Assembly: GCA_016787755.1 (NCBI GenBank)
Contig: JAEUUA010000008.1
Location: 19,503-83,502, forward strand
DNA length: 64,000 nucleotides
Source of the DNA: Cyclobacteriaceae bacterium
GTDB lineage: Bacteria; Bacteroidota; Bacteroidia; Cytophagales; Cyclobacteriaceae
Direction: 5' to 3'
A program made the position numbers and the translations under genes. The notes beneath the pieces are model-generated. The model searched no databases. It worked only from the letters and a program-made list of their open reading frames with translations, and was not told where the DNA came from. Position 1 is the first letter of the stretch. Every line of letters begins with the position of its first letter. This document shows positions 9,079 through 17,558 of this stretch, piece after piece.

Positions 9079-9507
9079 ATGAAAAATATAACATTTGTGT
9101 TTTTATTCATTCTTACTGCAGCAGCTAATTCAATTGAGCTTAGTGACCAAGGTTGCGATTCTGATAATCTGGCTAACGCATGTATCCCCAAACTCTCCAG
9201 CGGGTTTAACTTTTTAAAAAGTTATAAAGTAAACGGTGAAGCGAAAGATAAAGTTGAGTATAGCTATGTATTTACAAAAGGTACACAATACATGATCAAC
9301 CTTTGTCCTAATGGAGCTACCGCAGATGGTGTAGTGGTTAGCCTATTTGATAAAGAACGTAACAAGGTGGCAAGTAGTAAAATCAATGGACAATTTATTT
9401 CCGCGATTGCGTATCCGTGCAATGCTACAGGTATTTACTACATCCAATATACATTTGATGAACCTTCCAGCCATTGCGCAGGGAGTGCATTAGGATTCAA
9501 GAGATAA
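9079..9507 (+). CDS. Exported protein of unknown function
   Basis: A 142-residue protein with an N-terminal signal sequence (ITFVFLFILTAAANS). The mature part is beta-rich and contains five cysteines, which may form disulfides in the periplasm or outside the cell. The C-terminal half (ATGIYYIQYTFDEP then SSHCAGSALGF) looks like a small jelly-roll or pre-peptidase-like sandwich, but no family is assigned. It follows the lipoprotein after 21 bases and is followed by a strong terminator hairpin, so the pair is one transcription unit. Confidence 0.7.
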   Translation: MKNITFVFLFILTAAANSIELSDQGCDSDNLANACIPKLSSGFNFLKSYKVNGEAKDKVEYSYVFTKGTQYMINLCPNGATADGVVVSLFDKERNKVASSKINGQFISAIAYPCNATGIYYIQYTFDEPSSHCAGSALGFKR

Positions 9508-9524
9508 GGATATCCAACAAATCC

Positions 9525-9560
9525 AAAACGGCTATTGGTTTACCGATAGCCGTTTTTGTT
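9525..9560 (+). terminator. Rho-independent terminator
   Basis: AAAACGGCTATTGGT pairs with ACCGATAGCCGTTTT (one G-U pair) around a TT loop, followed by GTTT. It lies 18 bases after the exported-protein stop and 12 bases before the esterase start, so it closes the 8161-9507 unit. Confidence 0.85.
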
Positions 9561-9572
9561 TGAGTTCAAATT

Positions 9573-10229
9573 ATGATAATTCAAGAAACCAATTTCAATT
9601 TTAAAGCGAGGTATTATAAGTTGGGAGAAATTACTCCACAAACTAAAAAAATTTGGTTTGTTATTCATGGGTATGGCCAGCTTGGCCAATATTTTATTAA
9701 GAAGTTTTCGGTTCTAGAAAATCCTGAAACCTGTGTTATAGCCCCGGAAGGACTTTCCCGATTTTACCTTGAGGATGTCTCCAAACGGAGTCAATCCGGT
9801 GATCAGAAAGTAGGCGCCACCTGGATGACGCGTGAAAACAGATTAATGGATATTGAAAATTATCTAACCTACCTGAATAGTGTCTTTCGAAAAGAAATCC
9901 CAACTTCTTTTGATGGCCAAATAACGTTATTTGGATTTTCTCAAGGCGGTGCAACTGTTTCGCGGTGGGCTTTAGACGGAAAGATTAACTTTGCACGCCT
10001 AATCTTATGGGCAGGTATTTTTCCAACCGATATGGACTTTGAAAAAGGAACTTCCCTATTTAGGAACAAAGAAATAATTGAAGTCTATGGTGATCAAGAT
10101 CCCTTTCTTACGGATGATCGATTAGCGGAAATGAAACATCTAAATAAAAAATTACAGATACAGCCTACTCTAATTCAGTTTAAAGGCGGCCATGAAATTG
10201 ATCAGCAAACGTTACTCAATCTTCATTAA
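9573..10229 (+). CDS. Alpha/beta hydrolase, carboxylesterase/phospholipase-like
   Basis: The 218-residue cytoplasmic protein has the alpha/beta-hydrolase layout. An oxyanion-region strand (WFVIHGYGQLGQY) is followed by the nucleophile elbow GFSQGG with S123, then EVYGDQDPFL supplying the acid and KGGHEID supplying the histidine near residue 207. It resembles small esterases of the phospholipase/carboxylesterase group, which hydrolyse acyl esters or thioesters. The start lies just after the terminator hairpin, so it must have its own promoter within a few bases or depend on readthrough. It converges with the SirB1-type gene with a 4-base overlap. Confidence 0.85.
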   Translation: MIIQETNFNFKARYYKLGEITPQTKKIWFVIHGYGQLGQYFIKKFSVLENPETCVIAPEGLSRFYLEDVSKRSQSGDQKVGATWMTRENRLMDIENYLTYLNSVFRKEIPTSFDGQITLFGFSQGGATVSRWALDGKINFARLILWAGIFPTDMDFEKGTSLFRNKEIIEVYGDQDPFLTDDRLAEMKHLNKKLQIQPTLIQFKGGHEIDQQTLLNLH

Positions 10230-11077
10230 ACTCCTAAGTCTCCACCATCAGAGATTTCAATCAGCAACAACTTCACCTCTTCGGCTTTAGCGTGCTCCCC
10301 CATTTTCTCGAAGGACATGATGAGGTTGCGTAAGGCTCTCCGAATAATATCTAAGTTGCTGCAGGGTTCAAAAAAAGATGGCTGCGGTACCATGTGGAGT
10401 TCATGTATATAATTTTCTATGTCCTGCTTGGAGAAAATTAAACCCCGGTTAAATGCATTAATGTAAAATTGATGGTTATCATCTTTATAGGTAAGAATAA
10501 ATAAATTAGGGAGATTTACACCCTGCACTGGTAATTTAAGCTTCTGTGCCACTAATAAATAAATCACACACAGTGTAATTGGATTTCCTCTTCGCGTTTC
10601 AAGTACAATGTTAATCATGGAGTTTCCTGGTGAATGAAAATTCTTTGTATTAGCACCAAACTTAAGCTTATTAAAAATTACACTGTTAATAACTTTAACC
10701 TGATCAAAAGCATATAGATCAGGCCTGAATTCCAGCCATGCATCGTAATAGATCTGTTCTAAGTCTTGCTTTAATTTCTCTAACTCAATCTCAGGATATT
10801 GATAAGTAGCTATAATCCACATGCCAGAAAGTAAATCTTTGTCTTCACTGGCATACCATTTTTTTAATCGCTCTTTTACCAGGTCGTACTGTAAGGTATG
10901 AATCAACTCCTCAATGCGCCCTTGAACAGATGGGTTAAGATTGCTTTCCCATTCTTTTTCTAAAAAGGGAATGGCCTCTGTTCCTAACGATAGAATTTTT
11001 TCCTGAACATGAGTAGCAATTTGTCTATCCTCATCATCCAGCAAGGAAACCAGTGCTTTTAATTCGCTCTCTGACAT
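10226..11077 (-). CDS. SirB1-family transglutaminase-like protein
   Basis: A 283-residue protein with a helical N-terminal half that begins like a HEAT-type repeat (ALVSLLDDEDRQIATHVQEK). It is followed by the SirB1/transglutaminase-like core: NSVIFNKLKFGANTKNFH, then RRGNPITLCVIYLLVAQKLKLPVQGVNLP and FYINAFNRG. In true transglutaminases this region carries Cys-His-Asp; here the cysteine sits in ITLCVIYLL. The biochemical role of the family is unsettled. The gene is preceded by 56 bases and the carboxylase gene lies further downstream in the reading direction from upstream, so joint transcription with it is possible. Confidence 0.8.
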   Translation of the reverse strand: MSESELKALVSLLDDEDRQIATHVQEKILSLGTEAIPFLEKEWESNLNPSVQGRIEELIHTLQYDLVKERLKKWYASEDKDLLSGMWIIATYQYPEIELEKLKQDLEQIYYDAWLEFRPDLYAFDQVKVINSVIFNKLKFGANTKNFHSPGNSMINIVLETRRGNPITLCVIYLLVAQKLKLPVQGVNLPNLFILTYKDDNHQFYINAFNRGLIFSKQDIENYIHELHMVPQPSFFEPCSNLDIIRRALRNLIMSFEKMGEHAKAEEVKLLLIEISDGGDLGV

Positions 11078-11133
11078 TTAATGCAAGAATATAAAAAAAT
11101 ACAATTCAATACACGGCCTTTTTAATAGTCGGT

Positions 11134-12759
11134 CTACGTTTGAAATACTCCAACGTTAAATTTCTCAATGGGTGCATGATTTGCAGCAGCTATCCCCATT
11201 GAAATCACTTGCCTCGTATCCAGTGGGTTGATCACGCCATCTACCCAAAGCCTGGCAGCCGCATAATACGGACTGAGTTGTTCCTCATATCGTTCCGTTA
11301 TTTCGGTTAGCAATTGCTGTTCTTCTTCTTTCGTAATGGTTTTTCCTTGCGCCTTCAATGTGCTCACGCGAATCTGCAACAATGTTTTTGCTGCCGCGGC
11401 TCCACTCATCACGGCAAGTTGTGCCGTGGGCCAAGCATAAATTAAGCGTGGATCATATGCTTTGCCACACATAGCATAGTTGCCGGCACCATACGAATTG
11501 CCCAATATAAAAGTAAACTTAGGCACGGTTGAGTTTGCCATGGCATTTACCATTTTAGCTCCGTCCTTAATTATACCACCATGTTCGGCCTTGCTGCCCA
11601 CCATAAACCCGCTTACATCCTGTAAAAAGACAAGTGGAATTTTACGTTGATTACAATTCATAATAAACCGAGCCGCCTTATCAGCGGAATCAGAATAGAT
11701 TACTCCACCCATCCGCATTTCACCCTTTTTCGTCTTTACTATCTTGCGCTGATTGGCAATGATGCCCACCGCCCAGCCATCCACTCTGGCAAAACCGCAT
11801 AGCAAGGTTTTACCATACAACGCTTTATATTCATCAAATTGAGAATCGTCAACTATACGCTTAATAATATCAAGCATGTCATAAGGCTTCGCACGATCAA
11901 AAGGCATCAACCCAATAATCTCCTGAGGATTTTCTTTTGGTAGCGATGGTTTTGCGCGACTAAAACCCGCAAGTTCCGGGTTCCCTATTTTATCAAATAA
12001 TTTTCGGATGTGATCTAAACATGCCTGATCGTTGGGAAACTTATTATCGGTAACACCAGAAATTTCACAATGTGTGGTGGCTCCACCCAATGTTTCATTA
12101 TCGATATCCTCACCAATGGCAGCCTTCACCAAATATGAGCCAGCTAAAAAGATCGAACCAGTCTTATCAACTATCATGGCTTCATCTGACATGATGGGTA
12201 AGTACGCGCCACCTGCTACACAACTTCCCATGATTGCCGCGATTTGAACAATACCCATGCTACTCATCCTGGCATTGTTTCTAAATTGCCTGCCAAAATG
12301 TTCTTTATCAGGAAAAATTTCATCCTGCATGGGGAGGAAAACACCAGCGCTATCCACCAGGTAGATAATCGGTAAGCGATTCTCCATCGCGATTTCCTGA
12401 GCACGAAGATTTTTTTTAGCGGTAACTGGAAACCAGGCCCCAGCTTTTACGGTGGCATCATTAGCCACAATTACACATTGACGAGAGTTTACAAATCCGA
12501 TCCCAACAATCACCCCACCGGAAGGACACCCTCCTTGTTCGGCATACATACCGTCTCCGACAAATAAACCCACCTCCAAAAATTCAGATTTCTTATCAAT
12601 CAGGTAGGCAATTCGCTCCCGAGCAGTTAGTTTGCCTTTTTTATGCTGGTCTTCAATCTTCTTTTCGCCACCGCCTAACCTGGTATTCTTTTCTTTTGAT
12701 TTCAGCTGAGAGCACAATTGCCTAAGCTGGTCCTCATTTTTATTGAATTCCAGATCCAT
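11134..12759 (-). CDS. Acyl-CoA carboxylase beta (carboxyltransferase) subunit
   Basis: This 541-residue protein has both crotonase-fold halves of a biotin-dependent carboxyltransferase. Typical blocks are KLTARERIAYLID, the glycine-rich VDSAGVFLPMQ and MGSCVAGGAYLPIMSDE in the N half, and FLQDVSGFMVG and GNSYGAGNYAMCG in the C half. The GRQFRNNARMSS and GATTHCEISGVTD segments favour the methylcrotonyl-CoA carboxylase branch (leucine degradation) over propionyl-CoA carboxylase, but this is an inference. The alpha subunit with biotin carboxylase is not adjacent. It is 22 bases downstream of nothing on its own strand; the MlaD-like gene lies upstream in reading direction. Confidence 0.9.
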   Translation of the reverse strand: MDLEFNKNEDQLRQLCSQLKSKEKNTRLGGGEKKIEDQHKKGKLTARERIAYLIDKKSEFLEVGLFVGDGMYAEQGGCPSGGVIVGIGFVNSRQCVIVANDATVKAGAWFPVTAKKNLRAQEIAMENRLPIIYLVDSAGVFLPMQDEIFPDKEHFGRQFRNNARMSSMGIVQIAAIMGSCVAGGAYLPIMSDEAMIVDKTGSIFLAGSYLVKAAIGEDIDNETLGGATTHCEISGVTDNKFPNDQACLDHIRKLFDKIGNPELAGFSRAKPSLPKENPQEIIGLMPFDRAKPYDMLDIIKRIVDDSQFDEYKALYGKTLLCGFARVDGWAVGIIANQRKIVKTKKGEMRMGGVIYSDSADKAARFIMNCNQRKIPLVFLQDVSGFMVGSKAEHGGIIKDGAKMVNAMANSTVPKFTFILGNSYGAGNYAMCGKAYDPRLIYAWPTAQLAVMSGAAAAKTLLQIRVSTLKAQGKTITKEEEQQLLTEITERYEEQLSPYYAAARLWVDGVINPLDTRQVISMGIAAANHAPIEKFNVGVFQT

Positions 12760-12781
12760 GCGTCATAATGTTTAGTGAAAA

Positions 12782-13741
12782 TTAATTCTTTTTCTTCGCT
12801 TCTGCCTTCCTACGATCCCGCTCAATCCTATTTTTATTCTTACCTAACGGAGCCAAAAAGTGTTTTGGGTTATCATCGAAATGCGCGGCAAGCGTATCCA
12901 GATTCATAAGTAACTTATTCAAGTTTACATATAACGAATCTTCGGTCATCAATTTATGGAGTGTGCTATTATCGCTTCCTACTTTATCAATGAGCGAATT
13001 TAACTTTTCCATCGCCTGCCTGGCTTCGGCAACAGTTTGATTCAATTGCATGCGTTTAAGGGAATCTGAGAATACTTTAAGATTGACCATGGTTGGCTTA
13101 AGCTCGGTGAGGGTACCATTGAGATTACTAGCAACAGATTTAAAACTCAGCGATAGTTCATTGAGTTGGTCATTGGCAGTTGCTAACGTGCGATTGAGTA
13201 GTAAGGGAGTGGCCTGCATCCTTAAGAAAATTGTATCTAATTTCTGAGAATTTTTTGTGAGGTTATCTAAAATGATGTTTACTTTTCTAAGGGTAGTTCC
13301 CACGTTATCGGCAACGGGGGTTGCAGTTTCTGATAGCAGATCAAGCATGCCTTTAGCAACTACTGCTATTAACGTGTCTTTAGGTTTTAGCGGTTTCGAA
13401 ATGGTACCAATCGAAAGAAGAATCGATTTGCCTCCTAAAAAATCACTGTTTAAAATTGCCTGCGTTGAATCCCCTAATTGAATCTTCGAATCAATCATTA
13501 ACTCCACTAATACCTTGTTTTGTTTCTTCTGCATGATGTTGATGTGGCTTACACGGCCTACAGCAAAACCATTTACGAGCACGGGGTTGGAAACCGCCAA
13601 TTCATCAATATTATCATAAATAACATAATACTTGTTGGTAGTGGAGAAGAAATCTATTCCTTTCAAAAAATTGAATCCAAAATAGAGCAACACCAATGTA
13701 ACGGCCACAAAAAGACCTACTTTAAATTCTTTATTCTTCAC
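12782..13741 (-). CDS. MlaD/MCE-domain lipid transport protein
   Basis: The 319-residue protein has an N-terminal membrane anchor (VGLFVAVTLVLLYFGFNFL) and a single MCE domain (YVIYDNIDELAVSNPVLVNG, then GRVSHINI and SDFLGGKSILLSIG). A long helical C-terminal tail follows, with a basic end. MCE proteins form periplasmic hexamers that shuttle lipids between membranes. It follows the cell-wall amidase gene by 6 bases, a spacing that indicates co-transcription, and the block continues across the divergent promoter region to LptD. Mla ATPase and permease genes are not in the window. Confidence 0.88.
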   Translation of the reverse strand: MKNKEFKVGLFVAVTLVLLYFGFNFLKGIDFFSTTNKYYVIYDNIDELAVSNPVLVNGFAVGRVSHINIMQKKQNKVLVELMIDSKIQLGDSTQAILNSDFLGGKSILLSIGTISKPLKPKDTLIAVVAKGMLDLLSETATPVADNVGTTLRKVNIILDNLTKNSQKLDTIFLRMQATPLLLNRTLATANDQLNELSLSFKSVASNLNGTLTELKPTMVNLKVFSDSLKRMQLNQTVAEARQAMEKLNSLIDKVGSDNSTLHKLMTEDSLYVNLNKLLMNLDTLAAHFDDNPKHFLAPLGKNKNRIERDRRKAEAKKKN

Positions 13742-13747
13742 AGATTA

Positions 13748-14530
13748 TTAATTTATGGATTCAATTTCGGCTTTATATTCTTTAAATGCACGATAAATGC
13801 CCGAGGCTATCAAATCCTGCCCGTTTTCACTAGCAAGAAATAGTTCTTCTTTATTGTTTGATAAAAAGCCAGTCTCAACTAAAACGCTGGGCGTTGTTGT
13901 CATCCATAAAACCAAAAAGCCGGCTTGTTTTACACCTCGGCTCGACCTACCCACTTTGGTTTTAAACTGATCTTCAACCTTTTGTGCAAATCTCAAACTA
14001 TTCTCCTGGTAAGCACTCTGATTTAAAGAAAACAAAATATAGGACTCAGGACTTTTAGGGTCAAACCCTTCATACTTTTCCTTATAATTCTCATCCATAA
14101 GAATAACTGAATTTTCGCGCTTTGCAACATCAAAGTTATTCTTATCCTTATGTAAACCCATCACATACGTTTCTGTTCCATACGCATTGGCGCCCACGAT
14201 AGAATTGGCGTGAATACTGATAAAGAGATCTGCTTGATTTTTATTGGCTAAATCAGCCCTATCCTGAAATTCAATGTATTTATCAGTTTTACGGGTATAT
14301 AGGACTTTTACCCCTGGGCAATTCTCTTCAATATACTTTCCAACCTTTAAAGCTATTTTCAAAACTATGTCCTTCTCCTTTACAGTTCTTCCGGAGGTAC
14401 CAGGATCCTTGCCCCCATGCCCGGCATCTATTACCACGGTACTCACTTTATGATCCGGTCTATGAGAGGTGCCCGAAAAATTTAGCAAGGTAATTGCTAT
14501 TAGGATGAGCTTTACTCTGATATTCTTCAC
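13748..14530 (-). CDS. N-acetylmuramoyl-L-alanine amidase (Amidase_3)
   Basis: The protein cleaves the amide bond between muramic acid and the stem peptide. Zinc-site blocks are visible: VVIDAGHGGKDPGTSG, then SIHANSI and a late VETGFLSN carrying the catalytic glutamate. I place the start at the GTG at 14530 (about 260 residues), which gives a clean signal-like N-terminus (KNIRVKLILIAITLL). The frame is open further upstream to 14674, but that would run across the divergent LptD start and promoter. It is followed after 6 bases by the MlaD-like gene. Divergent from lptD, so the block is devoted to envelope assembly. Confidence 0.88.
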   Translation of the reverse strand: MKNIRVKLILIAITLLNFSGTSHRPDHKVSTVVIDAGHGGKDPGTSGRTVKEKDIVLKIALKVGKYIEENCPGVKVLYTRKTDKYIEFQDRADLANKNQADLFISIHANSIVGANAYGTETYVMGLHKDKNNFDVAKRENSVILMDENYKEKYEGFDPKSPESYILFSLNQSAYQENSLRFAQKVEDQFKTKVGRSSRGVKQAGFLVLWMTTTPSVLVETGFLSNNKEELFLASENGQDLIASGIYRAFKEYKAEIESIN

Positions 14531-14559
14531 TGTCTTACCGATGGCTAACGTATTTGCAA

Positions 14560-14567
14560 TAACTTTG
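14560..14567 (+). promoter_or_regulatory. Possible -7 element for lptD
   Basis: TAACTTTG matches TAnnTTTG exactly and lies 66 bases before the chosen lptD start. No clear TTTG -33 element is seen upstream. It falls in the short divergent space between the amidase GTG and the lptD GTG and supports that choice of starts. Confidence 0.4.
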
Positions 14568-14633
14568 TGTAAAGTTGTGAATTTTTCGCTAAAAGCTAAA
14601 CCCCTGAAAGCAGAATCAGAGCCCATTGGTATT

Positions 14634-17330
14634 GTGTTACGTTTCATTTTCACACTTTTTTTTATTTCTCTCAATTATTTGGGTGTTGCACAGGTCGAAA
14701 AACCAATTCGTACACCACCTGGTAGCCTACCCGTTAAACAGGATACCCTGCGCCCACCAGACCTCACTACAAACAAAAACGATACCGCAACGGTAAAATC
14801 CGATTCTTTAAAGAATCAAGCTAAAAGCCCCATTGAAACCACCATCACGTATTCGGCTCGCGATTCCATTAATTCTAATCTTGAACGAAAAATCATAAAA
14901 CTTTATGGCGATGCACGTGTAAAATACGGAATCATTGAACTACAGGCCGAAGAAATTGTAATTGACTACGAAGCATCTACAATTACAGCCCATAGCCGAA
15001 CGGATACGAGTGGCAGACAAGTAGGCTATCCTATTTTTATGAATGGAACCGAGAAATATGAGACCAAAGACATGGTCTATAACTTCAAAACCAAGAAGGC
15101 AAAAATTTCTGAGGTAGTGACCACACAGGGAGATGGATTTCTTCATGGCGAGATTGTTTACAAAAATGAAAAGAACGAATTGTTTACAATAAACAATGCC
15201 TACACCACGTGTAATCTGGCACATCCTCATTATCGCATTATCTCTAAGAAAGTAAAGGCAATTCCTGGTGACAAAATGGTTTCAGGACCCTTTTATATGG
15301 AATTCAATGATGTACCAACCCCCCTTGGATTCGCCTTTGGGATTTTTCCGGCTCCACGTAAAAGTGCTTCGGGCATTCTGATGCCTTCGTACGGTGAAGA
15401 ACGAAGGAGAGGCTTCTTCTTGCGAAATGGAGGGTACTTTTTCGACATCAATGAATATTTTAAACTAGCAATAAGGGGAGATATATATTCTAAGGGAGGC
15501 AGTGCCATAAACTTAAACACAAATTATAACACACGATACCAGTATTCGGGGTCTCTTAATTTTTCGTTTACCAACAATGTTAACAATGAAAAAATCGAAG
15601 CACCTTCTAAAACCAAAGACTTTCGGTTAACCTGGAATCACACACCACAAAGTAGGGGAAGCAGTCGATTTGGTGCCTCTGTGAATGCCGCTAGTTCGAG
15701 TTACAATACAAATAACTACCTCGGTGTGAATTCTAGTGCTCAATCTTCACGAATTGACAATACCACGCAAAACTTGAGTTCGAATATTAATTACAGCAAA
15801 TCATTTCCAGGCACCCCCATCAGTCTGGGTGTTAACTTAAGGCATAGCCAAAACTTAAGCACCAAACAAGTTGATTTACCCATGCCAGATGTAAGTCTAA
15901 ACGTAAATAACCTTTATCCTTTCAAAAATGCTGAGAGTATGTTTTTACAGAATATTAACACCCGCTATTCTATGAACGGAAGTAATCAACTTACAAACAA
16001 CCTCGGACGCATTAACGGAAGTTCAACCGACAGCATTGCCCCCTTTACATTCGAAAATTTACCACTGTTTTTTAAAAACGCCAAAAAGGGAATCCGCCAT
16101 AATATTCCATTAAGCACATCCTTTAGGTTTTTAAAATTTTTAACCATTAGTCCTGGCATTAACTATGATGAGCGTTGGTACTTTGATAAACTTGATTGGT
16201 CGTATAATGACTCTACACGAAAATTCACCTCCACAAAAATTAATGGATTTAACAGAGTGTATAATTACTCGGGAGGTGCAAGTTTAACAACTCGTATTTA
16301 TGGTATGTACTTGTCTAAAAACCCAAACAGTCGGTTAAAAGCTATACGTCATGTAATTAACCCATCTGTCAGTTATAGTTTTCAACCGCAGTTTGGAGAT
16401 ACTAAGTATGGATACTATCAACAATTTACAACAACAGACGGTGCCGGAAAAAAAGCAGACGTTCTAAAATCGCGGTATGAAGGGTATTTGTATGGCTCAC
16501 CCAGTGCTGGACGAAGTAGTTCCATTGGCTTTGGTGTTAATAACAATATAGAACTGAAAGTGAGGAACGCAAAAGATACGGTAGATCGAAAGATCGCCTT
16601 GTTTAATACCTTATCTGTGGGATCTTCGTACAACTTTTTGGCTGATTCGTTCAAACTGGCTAACCTGTCATTATCGGCTAACACAAATATTCTACAGGAT
16701 AAAATCAACTTAAATTTCGGAGCCACCCTCGATCCGTATGAATACCGGATGTTCATTACTGACTATGAAAATCCTGAAACAAAAACTGGACCTATTTATT
16801 CCGAAAGAAGAGTAAGCAGGTATGTTTGGAACACAGGAAAATTAGGGCGGATTACACAAGCTAATTTTGCTTTCAGCACGAACTTGAATCCAAAGGGTCA
16901 AAAGAGTGATACAGATAGTCGCAGTAAGATTTCAAAATCCGGATTGTCAGATACTGATAAGCAATTCCTGTTGCAAAATCCAGATACGTACATCGATTTC
17001 TCCATACCCTGGAACTTGCGTATAAACTATAACATTGATTATGCACATCGCGAAAATAATAAACCCACCATTACACAAGCCATGCGTTTCAGTGGTGACG
17101 TATCATTAACTGAAAAGTGGAAAGTCATTTTCAACTCAGGGTATGATTTTGAAAACAAAGCCATTACCCAAACTCAAATCAGTCTTAACCGCGATTTACA
17201 CTGCTGGCAAATGAGTTTAAGTTGGGTTCCGTTTGGGATTTATCAATCTTATAATTTTTCCATTGGCATTAAATCAAGCATGCTAAGTGACTTGAAACTG
17301 GATCGCCAGCGAAGTTTCTTTGATAATTAG
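14634..17330 (+). CDS. lptD: LPS assembly outer-membrane protein LptD
   Basis: LptD inserts lipopolysaccharide into the outer leaflet of the outer membrane. The protein is about 898 residues from the GTG at 14634, which directly precedes a signal sequence (LRFIFTLFFISLNYLGVAQ). An ORF start at 14469 exists but would add 55 residues without a signal-like beginning. Residues 70-190 form the OstA/LptA-like beta-jellyroll (YGDARVKYGIIELQAEEIVID, then DMVYNFKTKKAKISEV). The rest is rich in aromatic-polar beta strands ending in FSIGIKSSMLSDLKLDRQ, as expected of a barrel. Bacteroidota LptD proteins are of this length. Confidence 0.92.
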   Translation: MLRFIFTLFFISLNYLGVAQVEKPIRTPPGSLPVKQDTLRPPDLTTNKNDTATVKSDSLKNQAKSPIETTITYSARDSINSNLERKIIKLYGDARVKYGIIELQAEEIVIDYEASTITAHSRTDTSGRQVGYPIFMNGTEKYETKDMVYNFKTKKAKISEVVTTQGDGFLHGEIVYKNEKNELFTINNAYTTCNLAHPHYRIISKKVKAIPGDKMVSGPFYMEFNDVPTPLGFAFGIFPAPRKSASGILMPSYGEERRRGFFLRNGGYFFDINEYFKLAIRGDIYSKGGSAINLNTNYNTRYQYSGSLNFSFTNNVNNEKIEAPSKTKDFRLTWNHTPQSRGSSRFGASVNAASSSYNTNNYLGVNSSAQSSRIDNTTQNLSSNINYSKSFPGTPISLGVNLRHSQNLSTKQVDLPMPDVSLNVNNLYPFKNAESMFLQNINTRYSMNGSNQLTNNLGRINGSSTDSIAPFTFENLPLFFKNAKKGIRHNIPLSTSFRFLKFLTISPGINYDERWYFDKLDWSYNDSTRKFTSTKINGFNRVYNYSGGASLTTRIYGMYLSKNPNSRLKAIRHVINPSVSYSFQPQFGDTKYGYYQQFTTTDGAGKKADVLKSRYEGYLYGSPSAGRSSSIGFGVNNNIELKVRNAKDTVDRKIALFNTLSVGSSYNFLADSFKLANLSLSANTNILQDKINLNFGATLDPYEYRMFITDYENPETKTGPIYSERRVSRYVWNTGKLGRITQANFAFSTNLNPKGQKSDTDSRSKISKSGLSDTDKQFLLQNPDTYIDFSIPWNLRINYNIDYAHRENNKPTITQAMRFSGDVSLTEKWKVIFNSGYDFENKAITQTQISLNRDLHCWQMSLSWVPFGIYQSYNFSIGIKSSMLSDLKLDRQRSFFDN

Positions 17331-17339
17331 GTCAGTTAG

Positions 17340-17356
17340 TTGCGCCATTGGCGCAA
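17340..17356. repeat. Short perfect hairpin after lptD
   Basis: TTGCGCC-ATT-GGCGCAA is a perfect 7-base-pair stem with a 3-base loop, starting 10 bases after the lptD stop. No T-tract follows, so it is a weak terminator candidate at best. Confidence 0.45.
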
Positions 17357-17411
17357 TTACCCACCCACTCGTCTATCCCACCAAGAAAATCTTTCCTATG
17401 TTCAAATAAAT

Positions 17412-17558
17412 ATGAAAACACTTACCATTATTTTTTTAATTGGAATCTCGATCTCTTGTTTCAGCCAAGCATTGCCAGGCATTTGCCGGCTTCCGGAGTG
17501 TTTGTTTTCAATCGATTTTGAATTTACTTCAACCAACCTTCAATCTCCTCAAGTGTAG
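17412..17558 (+). CDS. Possible 48-residue exported peptide or 5' gene remnant
   Basis: An ATG at 17412 opens a 48-codon frame with a convincing signal peptide ([18 protein letters not shown]) and a short mature part containing two closely spaced cysteines. The last 35 bases overlap the 3' end of lysS on the other strand. It could be a small secreted peptide, or the beginning of a longer exported gene whose remainder has been lost. The strong signal sequence is the only support. Confidence 0.3.
   Translation: MKTLTIIFLIGISISCFSQALPGICRLPECLFSIDFEFTSTNLQSPQV

Noticed and set aside
14469..14633. Upstream start for lptD
   Set aside because: The extra 55 residues overlap the amidase gene on the other strand and put the signal sequence inside the protein.
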